NCBI RefSeq assembly: GCF_900177625.1
Contig: NZ_FXAU01000008.1
Location: 1-64,000 of the forward strand
Length of the DNA stretch: 64,000 nucleotides
Direction of reading: 5' to 3'
Origin: Sphingobacterium psychroaquaticum
GTDB taxonomy: Bacteria; Bacteroidota; Bacteroidia; Sphingobacteriales; Sphingobacteriaceae
The notes under the pieces were generated by a model, which worked only from the letters and a program-made list of their open reading frames with translations, was not told the DNA's origin and did no database searches. This document shows positions 1 to 6,725 of the stretch, piece after piece; position 1 is the stretch's first letter, and each line of letters begins with the position of its first letter. Both the position numbers and the translations under genes were made by a program.

Positions 1-200
1 GTAATAATGGTTGTCGCGTCGTGCCTCCGCGCAGGGGCGACGCGGCACTCCTTGGCGTCTTTGCGAACCTGAGGTACGAAGCTGTGGCAATCTTACCAGC
101 AACTAGTCTAATCTTTATGTGTGTTAGTTACAAACCTGCTTATCGCAGACTGCCTCATGTCAATGACACACCTCGCTAGTTCGATCGGACATAGTGCAGT
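1..200. repeat. Probable interspersed non-coding repeat (partial at window edge)
   Basis: No coding frame is convincing here. The first 50 bases are far more GC-rich than anything nearby and contain inverted arms: GCGTCG at 16-21 with CGACGC at 38-43, and GTGCC at 21-25 with GGCAC at 44-48. A stretch at about 62-98 (GAGGTACGAAGC core, then GGCAATCTT) resembles, from memory, a short motif often scattered between genes in Sphingobacteriaceae genomes. That resemblance is inference. The element starts outside the window. Confidence 0.35.
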
Positions 201-280
201 GGCTTGAACCTCGGCTTTTTGATTTGGACACGAGCTACAAGCTCGCGCCAGCGAATTCGAAAACTCACCCGACAATCTAT

Positions 281-612
281 AAAACGACCAATTATAAACT
301 AATCTCTATGAACTACCAACTAACTCTTCCGACAAACCACCAACCACAAACTAATCCCTATCAACGACCAACTATAATCTCTCCTCTATAAACTACCAAT
401 CATGACCTAACCTCTATCAACTATAATCTACCCTCTACAAACTACCACTCCCCCCCTCTCAACTACCAGCCAACTCTTCCGACACACCACCAACCAAAAA
501 TTAATCTCAATGAACTACCAACTACAATCTACCCTCTACAAACAACCAACCACAAACTAATATCTATCAACTACGAACTACAATCTACCCCGACAAACTT
601 CCAAGTACTATC
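281..612. repeat. G-poor degenerate tandem repeat
   Basis: Between 281 and 600 the plus strand has only ten G residues in 320 bases. It is built from recurring words such as AACTACCAAC, CTAATCTCTA, CAATCTACC and CAACCACAAA. The clearest copies are 311-360 and 461-510, which match at 43 of 50 positions at an offset of 150 bp; shorter words recur about every 25-35 bp. An open frame through the repeat (194-391) is composed only of these words and is not treated as a gene. It is not a CRISPR array: units are degenerate and no constant-repeat/variable-spacer pattern exists. Function unknown. Confidence 0.75.
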
Positions 613-630
613 AAATACGTATCGACAAAA

Positions 631-662
631 TTTGGTTTGGAACAATATTTGTTGTATATTGG
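631..662 (+). promoter_or_regulatory. Possible promoter for the 46-residue ORF
   Basis: TTTG at 631-634 and TATATTGG at 655-662 are separated by 20 nt, which fits the Bacteroidetes -33/-7 arrangement with one mismatch in TAnnTTTG. It lies 23 nt before the ATG at 686. Weak on its own. Confidence 0.3.
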
Positions 663-685
663 GTAATTAACAGAAAGGTATATAT

Positions 686-826
686 ATGATAAAAAAAGAA
701 AAGATGAAAAAAACAAACCTACAAAAGAACCCTTACATGTATTACATGACGAACTGGGGATTTATCGAGCAAGGCTCACAAAAAACGGACAAACAGTCCA
801 AATCAGTAAAAAGAAGCGAAGATTAA
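686..826 (+). CDS. Small hypothetical protein, 46 aa
   Basis: An ATG at 686 opens 46 codons ending in TAA at 824-826. The product is very basic: lysines cluster at the N-terminus (MIKKEKMKK) and again near the end, around a short aromatic patch (NPYMYYMTNWGF). No domain, signal peptide or membrane segment is seen. Support comes from context: a promoter-like pair at 631-662, an AGAAAGG stretch about 8 nt before the ATG, and a hairpin with T-run starting 18 nt after the stop. It lies between the tandem repeat and the ccoS end. It could be a real short gene or a chance frame in A-rich DNA. Confidence 0.35.
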   Translation: MIKKEKMKKTNLQKNPYMYYMTNWGFIEQGSQKTDKQSKSVKRSED

Positions 827-843
827 GCTTCAAGTATTAGACG

Positions 844-887
844 AAACAAAAAGAGGTGCTTTATTAAGATAAAGCATTTTGTTTTTT
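844..887. terminator. Bidirectional terminator between the 46-aa ORF and ccoS
   Basis: TGCTTTAT (857-864), loop TAAG, ATAAAGCA (869-876) form an 8-bp stem. It is flanked by an A-rich 5' side and TTTTGTTTTTT on the 3' side, giving a T-run in both directions. It sits 43 nt beyond the ccoS stop on the minus strand, so ccoS appears to be the last gene of its operon. Confidence 0.65.
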
Positions 888-929
888 ATAAGGGCATCAC
901 ACAATTCGACCTCACACGAAAGAAAACAA

Positions 930-1106
930 TTAACTCTTCTTTGTTTCTGCCCTTTCATCTGCCACAACTTCATCATCGAATAGGATACGTACAGATGGCG
1001 TATATGTATCATCATGTTGGCCAGTTCGGTTTGCCCAAAAGAAAGCTCCTAGAAAAATCAACGCGATCAATACGCTACAACCAATAAGAAAGAATATAAT
1101 GTTCAT
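930..1106 (-). CDS. ccoS: CcoS, cbb3-type cytochrome oxidase maturation protein
   Basis: 58 aa starting at ATG 1106-1104 and ending TAA at 930. The N-terminus begins MNIIFFLIGCSVLIAL and runs on as a single membrane helix to FFWA at about residue 24, followed by a short polar tail with TPSVRILFDDE. CcoS proteins are 45-70 residues with exactly this layout: one N-terminal helix, then a segment ending in an acidic DDE-like motif. In other bacteria CcoS is needed to insert haem b and CuB into the cbb3 catalytic subunit. It follows ccoI, the usual partner, with a 151-bp gap. An overlapping frame at 830-1015 on the same strand is a shadow of this gene and the terminator. No ccoNOP follows. Confidence 0.88.
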   Translation of the reverse strand: MNIIFFLIGCSVLIALIFLGAFFWANRTGQHDDTYTPSVRILFDDEVVADERAETKKS

Positions 1107-1257
1107 ATCAAATAATTTATTTTGCGTCTCGCGATTTTTTTGTGGTAACGAGATTATTCTTATCGTATAGGAGACTTAAAATTATGTCTCTTTCCTACAG
1201 CTTAATTCGTCAAACCCCACTCCACGGATTCACGCGCTTCTACTCCATTTAAACAAG

Positions 1258-3651
1258 TTACACTAATTTTCGCCTTTTAGCAAGCCATCTTGTGGACAAA
1301 CTGGTAAACGAAATAATTGTTACCGTACTAATAGGCATCAAGATCGCCGCAAATAAAGGAGACATCGTTCCCTGCACGGCAAAACTCAAACCCACAACGT
1401 TATAGGTAAGCGATATCGCAAAGCTCAGGTGAATCACTTTCACCGCATCTTTTGCAAAAGCGAAAAATTTAGGCAGCTTCGCAAATGAATCCCCATCAAG
1501 AATCGCATCACAGCCTGGTGAAAAATTATTGATATCGTCCGATACCGCAATACCAAGATCTGCTTTACGTAAGGCTCCTGCATCATTCAACCCATCTCCC
1601 AACATACAGACTTGCTTTCCTTTATCTTGCCAAGCCTCAATTTCAAGAAGCTTCTCTCCAGGACTTTGGTTAAACAATAAACTAGACTCTTTCGGAAAGA
1701 TCAGTTTTAGCGCATCCATTCTCCGTTCATTATCACCAGATATTAAATGCAAATCGTACCCCTCTTTCAAATCATTCACCACATCGACCAAACCTACTCG
1801 CCATGATTGTTCCAGCGTAAAGAAACCTTTTACTTCACCATCGATGGACACATAAACAACAGACCCATCCGCACTCCCCTGCTTCACGCCGACAAAAGAT
1901 GCAGACCCTACCAAAATAGAGACTTCACCTACTTGCGCCCGCATACCTTGTCCCGCAATTTCCTCAAAAGAAGATAGTTCTTGGAAAGAGGATACATTCA
2001 TCCATTTTACAATTTCACGACTGAGCGGATGTCCCGAATTACGACAAACAGACGCCACCGCTATTTTTTCAGCACCGGATAGCTGCCCTTCGAAAAACAT
2101 AGAGGAGGATCTCGGTGACGATATCGTTCCTGTTTTATCAAAAACAATACAATCGATCGCTGCCATTTCTTCAATGGCAGCCGTATTTTTAATATAAAAC
2201 TTATTGCGATCAAAAATACTCAGTGCTGCAGACAGTGTAAAAGGTGAACTCAGCGCTAATGCGCAAGGGCAAGCGATAATCAATACGGCCGTAAATGCTC
2301 CCCAGGCTTTCATAGAATCACCTCCCACAAGCCAAAACCCACAAGCCACCACCGCAATCGCGACTAAGCCTATTGTAAAATATTTACTGATAAACCCAAT
2401 GAACGTATCAAACTGTTTTTCATACTGCTTAAAACTTTCATTGTTCCATAACTTGGTAAGGTAACTTTGAGAGACCGGTTTCACGACCTCCAATTCAATA
2501 GCCTCCCCAACCTGGCGACCTCCGGCATAGATCACCTCACCGAGTATTTTTTCCACCGCACGAGATTCGCCTGTTACAAAACTAAAATCTATCGATGCCT
2601 GTCCATTCAACAAGATAGAATCGGCAGGAATAATTTCATTGTTACGCACCAGAATACGATCTCCGACCTTTAGATCAGATAATTGCACCGGACGATCTAC
2701 ATTGTTTTCAATCCGTGTTACCGCAACCGGAAAATAAGAACGGTAATCCCGTTCGAAAGAGATGTGATAATAGGTACGCTGTTGCACCCACTTTCCGATA
2801 AGGATAAAGAAAACCAAACTACACAACGTGTCCGCGAACCCAGGCCCCGTCTTAGTTAGTACCTCAAAAGCGGTACGAATAAAAATAATAAAAATACCAA
2901 GCGCTAGAGGAACATCGAGGTTTAGCCGCTTTTGCTTCAGGCTCATCCATGCCGATTTAAAGTAATCGGAAGCACTGTAAAGTAAAGTCGGTACAGCAAA
3001 GGCTAAATTAAGATAACCGAACACACTAGCATATTGCTTTTCAAAATCCGCCATTCCAAAGTATTCTGGGAAACTCAGCATCATTGAATTACCAAAACAA
3101 AAACCAGCTACAGCAATCTTGGCAACCAACCCGTTTTGATTTACTTTTTTACCTTCTTTTACAACATCTTGCAGCGTTATTTTAGGCTCATAACCAATAT
3201 GAATCAACAACTCAACTAAGCCCCGCAAGGATAGCTCATTATGTTTAAAAGTGATAGTCGCTTGCTTTTTCATAAAGTCGACCTGCGAGGTAACAACGGC
3301 AGGATTCAATTTATAAAGATGCTCCAAAAGCCATATGCAGGAACTACAATGAATTACAGGAATATAAAAGGTCATGACCGCAATATGGTCATCCTTAAAG
3401 TCAACTAACTTTGCTGCAATATTTGGTTCATCAAGATAAGAAACGTCAATCCCTTTCTTCTTTTGTGAACGTCCCGGATGCGTATTATACTTATAATAGT
3501 TTTGCATGTTACTATCATGCAAAACCTGATACACCGTTTGACATCCCAAACAACAAAAAGTATGTCCGTCTAATAAAAAGGGGGCTTCCTCAACTTTATC
3601 ACCACAATGGAAGCACCCTTCTTCAACAACAGTATTTACAGTTTCGCTCAT
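1258..3651 (-). CDS. ccoI: CcoI/FixI-type copper-transporting P1B ATPase
   Basis: 797 aa. It moves Cu(I) out of the cytoplasm to supply the CuB site of cbb3 oxidase. Visible in order: a cysteine-rich N-terminal zinc-binding region (C13, C16, C33, C34, C37) typical of Bacteroidetes members, a degenerate HMA domain with CSSC at 102-105, membrane helices from about 175, TGES 360-363, the CPC ion-path motif 461-463, DKTGT phosphorylation motif 505-509, the HP motif of P1B ATPases at 541-542 and GDGLND at 685-690. All catalytic motifs are intact. It begins 12 nt after the hemN stop and is followed by ccoS, so it belongs to the hemN-ccoI-ccoS unit. General CopA exporters share the core, but the neighbours and the zinc-binding N-terminus point to CcoI. 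Confidence 0.93.
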   Translation of the reverse strand: MSETVNTVVEEGCFHCGDKVEEAPFLLDGHTFCCLGCQTVYQVLHDSNMQNYYKYNTHPGRSQKKKGIDVSYLDEPNIAAKLVDFKDDHIAVMTFYIPVIHCSSCIWLLEHLYKLNPAVVTSQVDFMKKQATITFKHNELSLRGLVELLIHIGYEPKITLQDVVKEGKKVNQNGLVAKIAVAGFCFGNSMMLSFPEYFGMADFEKQYASVFGYLNLAFAVPTLLYSASDYFKSAWMSLKQKRLNLDVPLALGIFIIFIRTAFEVLTKTGPGFADTLCSLVFFILIGKWVQQRTYYHISFERDYRSYFPVAVTRIENNVDRPVQLSDLKVGDRILVRNNEIIPADSILLNGQASIDFSFVTGESRAVEKILGEVIYAGGRQVGEAIELEVVKPVSQSYLTKLWNNESFKQYEKQFDTFIGFISKYFTIGLVAIAVVACGFWLVGGDSMKAWGAFTAVLIIACPCALALSSPFTLSAALSIFDRNKFYIKNTAAIEEMAAIDCIVFDKTGTISSPRSSSMFFEGQLSGAEKIAVASVCRNSGHPLSREIVKWMNVSSFQELSSFEEIAGQGMRAQVGEVSILVGSASFVGVKQGSADGSVVYVSIDGEVKGFFTLEQSWRVGLVDVVNDLKEGYDLHLISGDNERRMDALKLIFPKESSLLFNQSPGEKLLEIEAWQDKGKQVCMLGDGLNDAGALRKADLGIAVSDDINNFSPGCDAILDGDSFAKLPKFFAFAKDAVKVIHLSFAISLTYNVVGLSFAVQGTMSPLFAAILMPISTVTIISFTSLSTRWLAKRRKLV

Positions 3652-3663
3652 ATATTGCAGGTA

Positions 3664-5019
3664 TTAAATAGCCTGACTAAACAACTGCTCTCGTTCTTTA
3701 GAATGATGCAGTCTTTGGTCAAAGACCATACATATGTTTCTTAAAAATGATTTACCTACTTCGGTCACCTTAATAACTTGTTCATCGACCACCACTAAAC
3801 CATCGTCTTCTAAAGACGTTAACCGATCTTTAATAATTGCATTTCCTTCAAATCCCGCTTGCAGTACCACCTTTCCTTTGCACATCATATCCAAAATATA
3901 GCGTCTCAATATCAAATCTTCATCATGCAAAAGGTGCCCTTTAAAAACAGGGAACTCCCCACTGTCCAATGCCTTATAATACTCCTCTACGGTTTTAACA
4001 TTCTGTGCAAAAGCCGTCCAAGCATCACTAATCGACGATACACCAAGCCCAATCAAGACAGGCGTGTACCGATCGGCATACCCCATAAAGTTACGATGCA
4101 GCGTTTCATTACGAGAAGCTAAGAAAAGTTCGTCATTGGTCTTTGCAAAATGATCCATACCTACATCTCTATAACCCTTAGCTTCGATCATTTGTTTGCC
4201 TAACGTATAAAGAAATAACTTTGCCTCCCCCTGCGGAAGATCGTTCTCTGTAAAACGTCGTTGACCAGGTTTGATCCAGGGCACATGGGCGTAACTATAA
4301 AATGAAATTCGATCCGGCGACATGGCCAAAGCAAGGTCAATAGTTTGGGCTACCGTCGCTGCTGTTTGCAGCGGCAAACCATAGATAAGGTCAAAATTAA
4401 TAGATGTATATCCAATATCGCGCGCTTCTTGCATCACACGCTCGACATCCGCGACACTTTGCTTTCGATTGATTATATACTGTACTTTCTCATCAAAGTC
4501 TTGAATTCCCAAACTCAAACGGCGAAAGCCAAGGTCAAACAGCACTTGAAGGTGTTCCTTGCTCGTATTCGCTGGGTGTGCCTCAAAAGAAAAGGACGCA
4601 TTAGGTGTAATGGTTGCTCCTTGTAGCAAACCTTTCACCAACATCTCCAAATTTGTAGCCGTAAAAAAAGTAGGGGTTCCCCCTCCAAAATGAATTTCAC
4701 TGATCACAATATCTGCTTCAAGCGCAGCCTTATACATCGTCCATTCCTTTAATACGTATTCGATGTAAGGGATTTCCACCTGATGATTTACCGTTATTCG
4801 TGTATTGCACCCACAATAGGTACATAAACTTTCACAAAAAGGAAGATGTACATACAAACTGATACCCTCTTCTTTATTTGCGTTGTAAGCAACCTGTAAG
4901 CGATCTATCCATTGTTTTGTTTCAAAACCCTGATTATCCCAAAAAGGAACGGTTGGATAACTAGTGTAACGAGGAGCCGCTACATTGTATTTTGCTATGA
5001 GATTATTATTTACAAGCAT
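3664..5019 (-). CDS. hemN: Oxygen-independent coproporphyrinogen III dehydrogenase
   Basis: 451 aa, the usual length for HemN. It is a cytosolic radical SAM enzyme that decarboxylates coproporphyrinogen III to protoporphyrinogen IX when oxygen is scarce. The cluster motif is CESLCTYCGC (C62, C66, C69, C71), followed by the SAM-binding HFGGGTPTFF stretch; the N-terminal PRYTSYPT segment is typical of true HemN rather than of the HemW relatives. It lies 60 bp after the truncated dehydrogenase gene and 12 bp before ccoI. This links haem synthesis to cbb3 oxidase maturation in one probable transcript. No separate -33/-7 pair is obvious before it, so expression from the promoter before the upstream small gene is likely. 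Confidence 0.95.
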   Translation of the reverse strand: MLVNNNLIAKYNVAAPRYTSYPTVPFWDNQGFETKQWIDRLQVAYNANKEEGISLYVHLPFCESLCTYCGCNTRITVNHQVEIPYIEYVLKEWTMYKAALEADIVISEIHFGGGTPTFFTATNLEMLVKGLLQGATITPNASFSFEAHPANTSKEHLQVLFDLGFRRLSLGIQDFDEKVQYIINRKQSVADVERVMQEARDIGYTSINFDLIYGLPLQTAATVAQTIDLALAMSPDRISFYSYAHVPWIKPGQRRFTENDLPQGEAKLFLYTLGKQMIEAKGYRDVGMDHFAKTNDELFLASRNETLHRNFMGYADRYTPVLIGLGVSSISDAWTAFAQNVKTVEEYYKALDSGEFPVFKGHLLHDEDLILRRYILDMMCKGKVVLQAGFEGNAIIKDRLTSLEDDGLVVVDEQVIKVTEVGKSFLRNICMVFDQRLHHSKEREQLFSQAI

Positions 5020-5079
5020 ATTGATTTTATCTATTCATTGATCTAAACTGCACTCCGTATTCATCGATCTAACGATGTC

Positions 5080-5541
5080 TTACCGAGACGGTGAAGAGTC
5101 TTGTTTTCCTGTTGTATTTGATGTATTATCGGGCAGCGCACTACAATTGTTTACACAGCAGCACGCTTTTCCAACACATTTTCCACCTCCCCATAGATTC
5201 AAGTTACGGATCGTTTGCTCCGCAATACCTCTTGGCGTTTGATCTGCATGTGGTGTATTGGCCACTTGAATTTTTAAATCGTGCGCTTTATATAGGTCGA
5301 TATGGGTTGTGGTCAATGATCGTGTTATAATTTTCCGAACACCAATTTTGTATAGTTCATCAATCACCAACGCGTCAAGCAGATCTTCTGCAGAGACGAT
5401 AACCACCTCTTTGCCTTCCGCATAATGTATTGTATTAAGATTTAGCCCATTGGAAATCAATGTTAAATCATGAACCTTGCCGTTGGCTAGCGCCAACAGT
5501 TCCTTCTCATAATCTTTTATATTATAGGCTACCACTTTCAT
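5080..5541 (-). CDS. Truncated D-lactate dehydrogenase-like domain with Cys-rich tail
   Basis: 153 aa. Residues 1-115 match the N-terminal half of the D-2-hydroxyacid dehydrogenase substrate domain as in LdhA: start MKVVAYNIKDYEKELL, then a stretch like LdhA's 'GVKYIALR...VDL..AKELGLKV' (here GVRKIITR...HIDLYKAHDLKIQVA), then GIAEQTIRNL where LdhA has AVAEHAIG. The NAD-binding Rossmann domain and the catalytic Arg, Glu and His that follow in full enzymes (about 330 aa) are absent. In their place is GGGKCVGKACCCVNNC, with C122, C127-C129 and C133, then a polar Ser/Thr/Asn end. It cannot be an ordinary dehydrogenase; metal or Fe-S binding or redox sensing is possible. It is the first gene after the regulator and precedes hemN-ccoI-ccoS, with an FNR-type site upstream. 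Confidence 0.72.
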   Translation of the reverse strand: MKVVAYNIKDYEKELLALANGKVHDLTLISNGLNLNTIHYAEGKEVVIVSAEDLLDALVIDELYKIGVRKIITRSLTTTHIDLYKAHDLKIQVANTPHADQTPRGIAEQTIRNLNLWGGGKCVGKACCCVNNCSALPDNTSNTTGKQDSSPSR

Positions 5542-5569
5542 ATAGCATGCATCGCTTTACTGTTTCTAA

Positions 5570-5577
5570 CAAAAGTA
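5570..5577 (-). promoter_or_regulatory. -7 box of the small dehydrogenase-like/hemN/cco operon
   Basis: Minus-strand TACTTTTG (plus CAAAAGTA) is an exact TAnnTTTG, 28 nt before the ATG at 5541. No TTG or TTTG is found at the expected -33 distance. Together with the palindrome upstream, that suggests an activator-dependent promoter. Confidence 0.5.
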
Positions 5578-5622
5578 GAACAGAAGCGCAGGTATTAGCA
5601 TGCAGGCAATCAATAAATAAAA

Positions 5623-5634
5623 TGATTTATATCA
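5623..5634. promoter_or_regulatory. FNR/CRP-type operator
   Basis: TGAT-TTAT-ATCA is a perfect-armed match to the core of the FNR box (TTGAT-N4-ATCAA lacks only the outer bases here). Its centre is about 63 nt upstream of the start site predicted from the -7 box at 5570-5577, close to the -61.5 position of class I activation. The likely ligand is the adjacent receiver-CRP regulator (inference). Confidence 0.5.
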
Positions 5635-5636
5635 CA

Positions 5637-5657
5637 AAGTGCCGGAAACCGGCACTT
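5637..5657 (-). terminator. Hairpin at the end of the regulator gene
   Basis: AAGTGCCGG-AAA-CCGGCACTT is a perfect 9-bp GC-rich stem with a 3-nt loop, overlapping the regulator stop codon. No long T-run follows on the minus strand, so termination may be partial. It separates the regulator transcript from the operon downstream. Confidence 0.5.
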
Positions 5658-6714
5658 AGAATTTTATAGATTTTAGTTTGTTTATAGAGGCAATACGAAT
5701 TGCATTCCCCTCTTTTGTAATCAGATGCTCATCTTTAAAGTCGGCCAACATACGACTTATGGTTTCATTGGCAGTTCCTGCCAACGCGGCTAAGTCATCG
5801 CGGGAGATACGTATCAAAGCTTCATCGCCATCTGGTGTTTCTACACTTTTTTCCGCAATATTAACCAGTGCGTTTGCAACTCGCTTGCGTACCGTATCAT
5901 AAGCAAAGCCCAACATCTGGCCTTCTTTATCACGAATATTACCAGAAAGTAGTTGAATAAACTTCCGAACAATAACCGGTTTATCATACATCAAGTCGAA
6001 AAATTTCTCCTTTGGCACCAAGGCTACTTCACAATCTTCCAATGCGGTAACGTTGTCACTATACTTCTCATTGAGAAGGACAGCCTCATAACCAAAGAAA
6101 TTGCTGTCGACATAGATATCAGTAGACAACTCACGACCATCTTGATAAAAGAGAAAGCTACGAGCCCGACCTTTTACCAAAAAATAAATGAAGACGGGTG
6201 TATCGCCAGACTCATAAATAGCTTGTTTCTTCTTAAAGTTCTTAACGCGTACATCCTTTACCAGGCCATGCAAAAGCACTTCCTGCTCTTCTTCTGTAAA
6301 TTGAACTGGATTTTTAGGGCGGGCTTTAAGTGCCAACTTTTCTCTCTTGCGTAAACGACTTTCAATCGCATTGAGAAGTTCAATGTCGTCAAATGGCTTT
6401 GTCAAGTAATCGTCTGCTCCCATCTCCATGGCCTTACGTAAATCAGAACGCTCCGTCTTCGCCGTCAGAAATATAAAGGGAATATCTGCGGTCACCTCAT
6501 TCTTCGTCAGCATATACAATACACCATAGCCGTCTAGCTCCGGCATCATGATATCACACAGGATTAAATCTGGCAAATGCTTCAATGCCATATCAACACC
6601 TTTTTTCCCATCCGGTGCTGTGAGCACAGTATAGTCGCCCGTTAACTCGAGAACTTCGGCCGTCCCCTCCCGAATCTCTAAATTATCTTCAATAATTAAT
6701 ATTGTTTTAGCCAT
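5656..6714 (-). CDS. Response regulator with receiver and CRP/FNR DNA-binding domains
   Basis: 352 aa. Residues 1-120 form a CheY-like receiver with phospho-acceptor D54 (ILCDIMMPELDG), T84 and K106. Residues about 140-265 form a cyclic-nucleotide-binding-type beta-roll. Residues about 285-345 form a Crp-type winged helix (SRDDLAALAGTANETISRML). The FNR iron-sulfur cysteine cluster is absent, so oxygen sensing would have to come through phosphorylation. It is the next gene after the PAS kinase (11-nt gap), a likely cognate pair. In rhizobia FixJ controls a separate CRP-type regulator, FixK; here the receiver and CRP parts are one protein. The FNR-type palindrome just downstream is a probable target. 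Confidence 0.9.
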   Translation of the reverse strand: MAKTILIIEDNLEIREGTAEVLELTGDYTVLTAPDGKKGVDMALKHLPDLILCDIMMPELDGYGVLYMLTKNEVTADIPFIFLTAKTERSDLRKAMEMGADDYLTKPFDDIELLNAIESRLRKREKLALKARPKNPVQFTEEEQEVLLHGLVKDVRVKNFKKKQAIYESGDTPVFIYFLVKGRARSFLFYQDGRELSTDIYVDSNFFGYEAVLLNEKYSDNVTALEDCEVALVPKEKFFDLMYDKPVIVRKFIQLLSGNIRDKEGQMLGFAYDTVRKRVANALVNIAEKSVETPDGDEALIRISRDDLAALAGTANETISRMLADFKDEHLITKEGNAIRIASINKLKSIKF

Positions 6715-6725
6715 AACGTTCTATA

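Noticed and set aside
194..391. 65-residue open frame at the edge of the tandem repeat
   Set aside because: It consists of translated repeat words (TNYKL, MNYQL, TNHQPQTN) and runs through the G-poor repeat; no signal, promoter or start context supports it.
281..612. CRISPR array
   Set aside because: Repeated words vary in length and sequence, no constant repeat with unique spacers is seen, and no cas gene is nearby.
830..1015. 61-residue minus-strand frame over ccoS
   Set aside because: It overlaps CcoS in another frame and runs into the terminator hairpin; CcoS matches a known family and wins.
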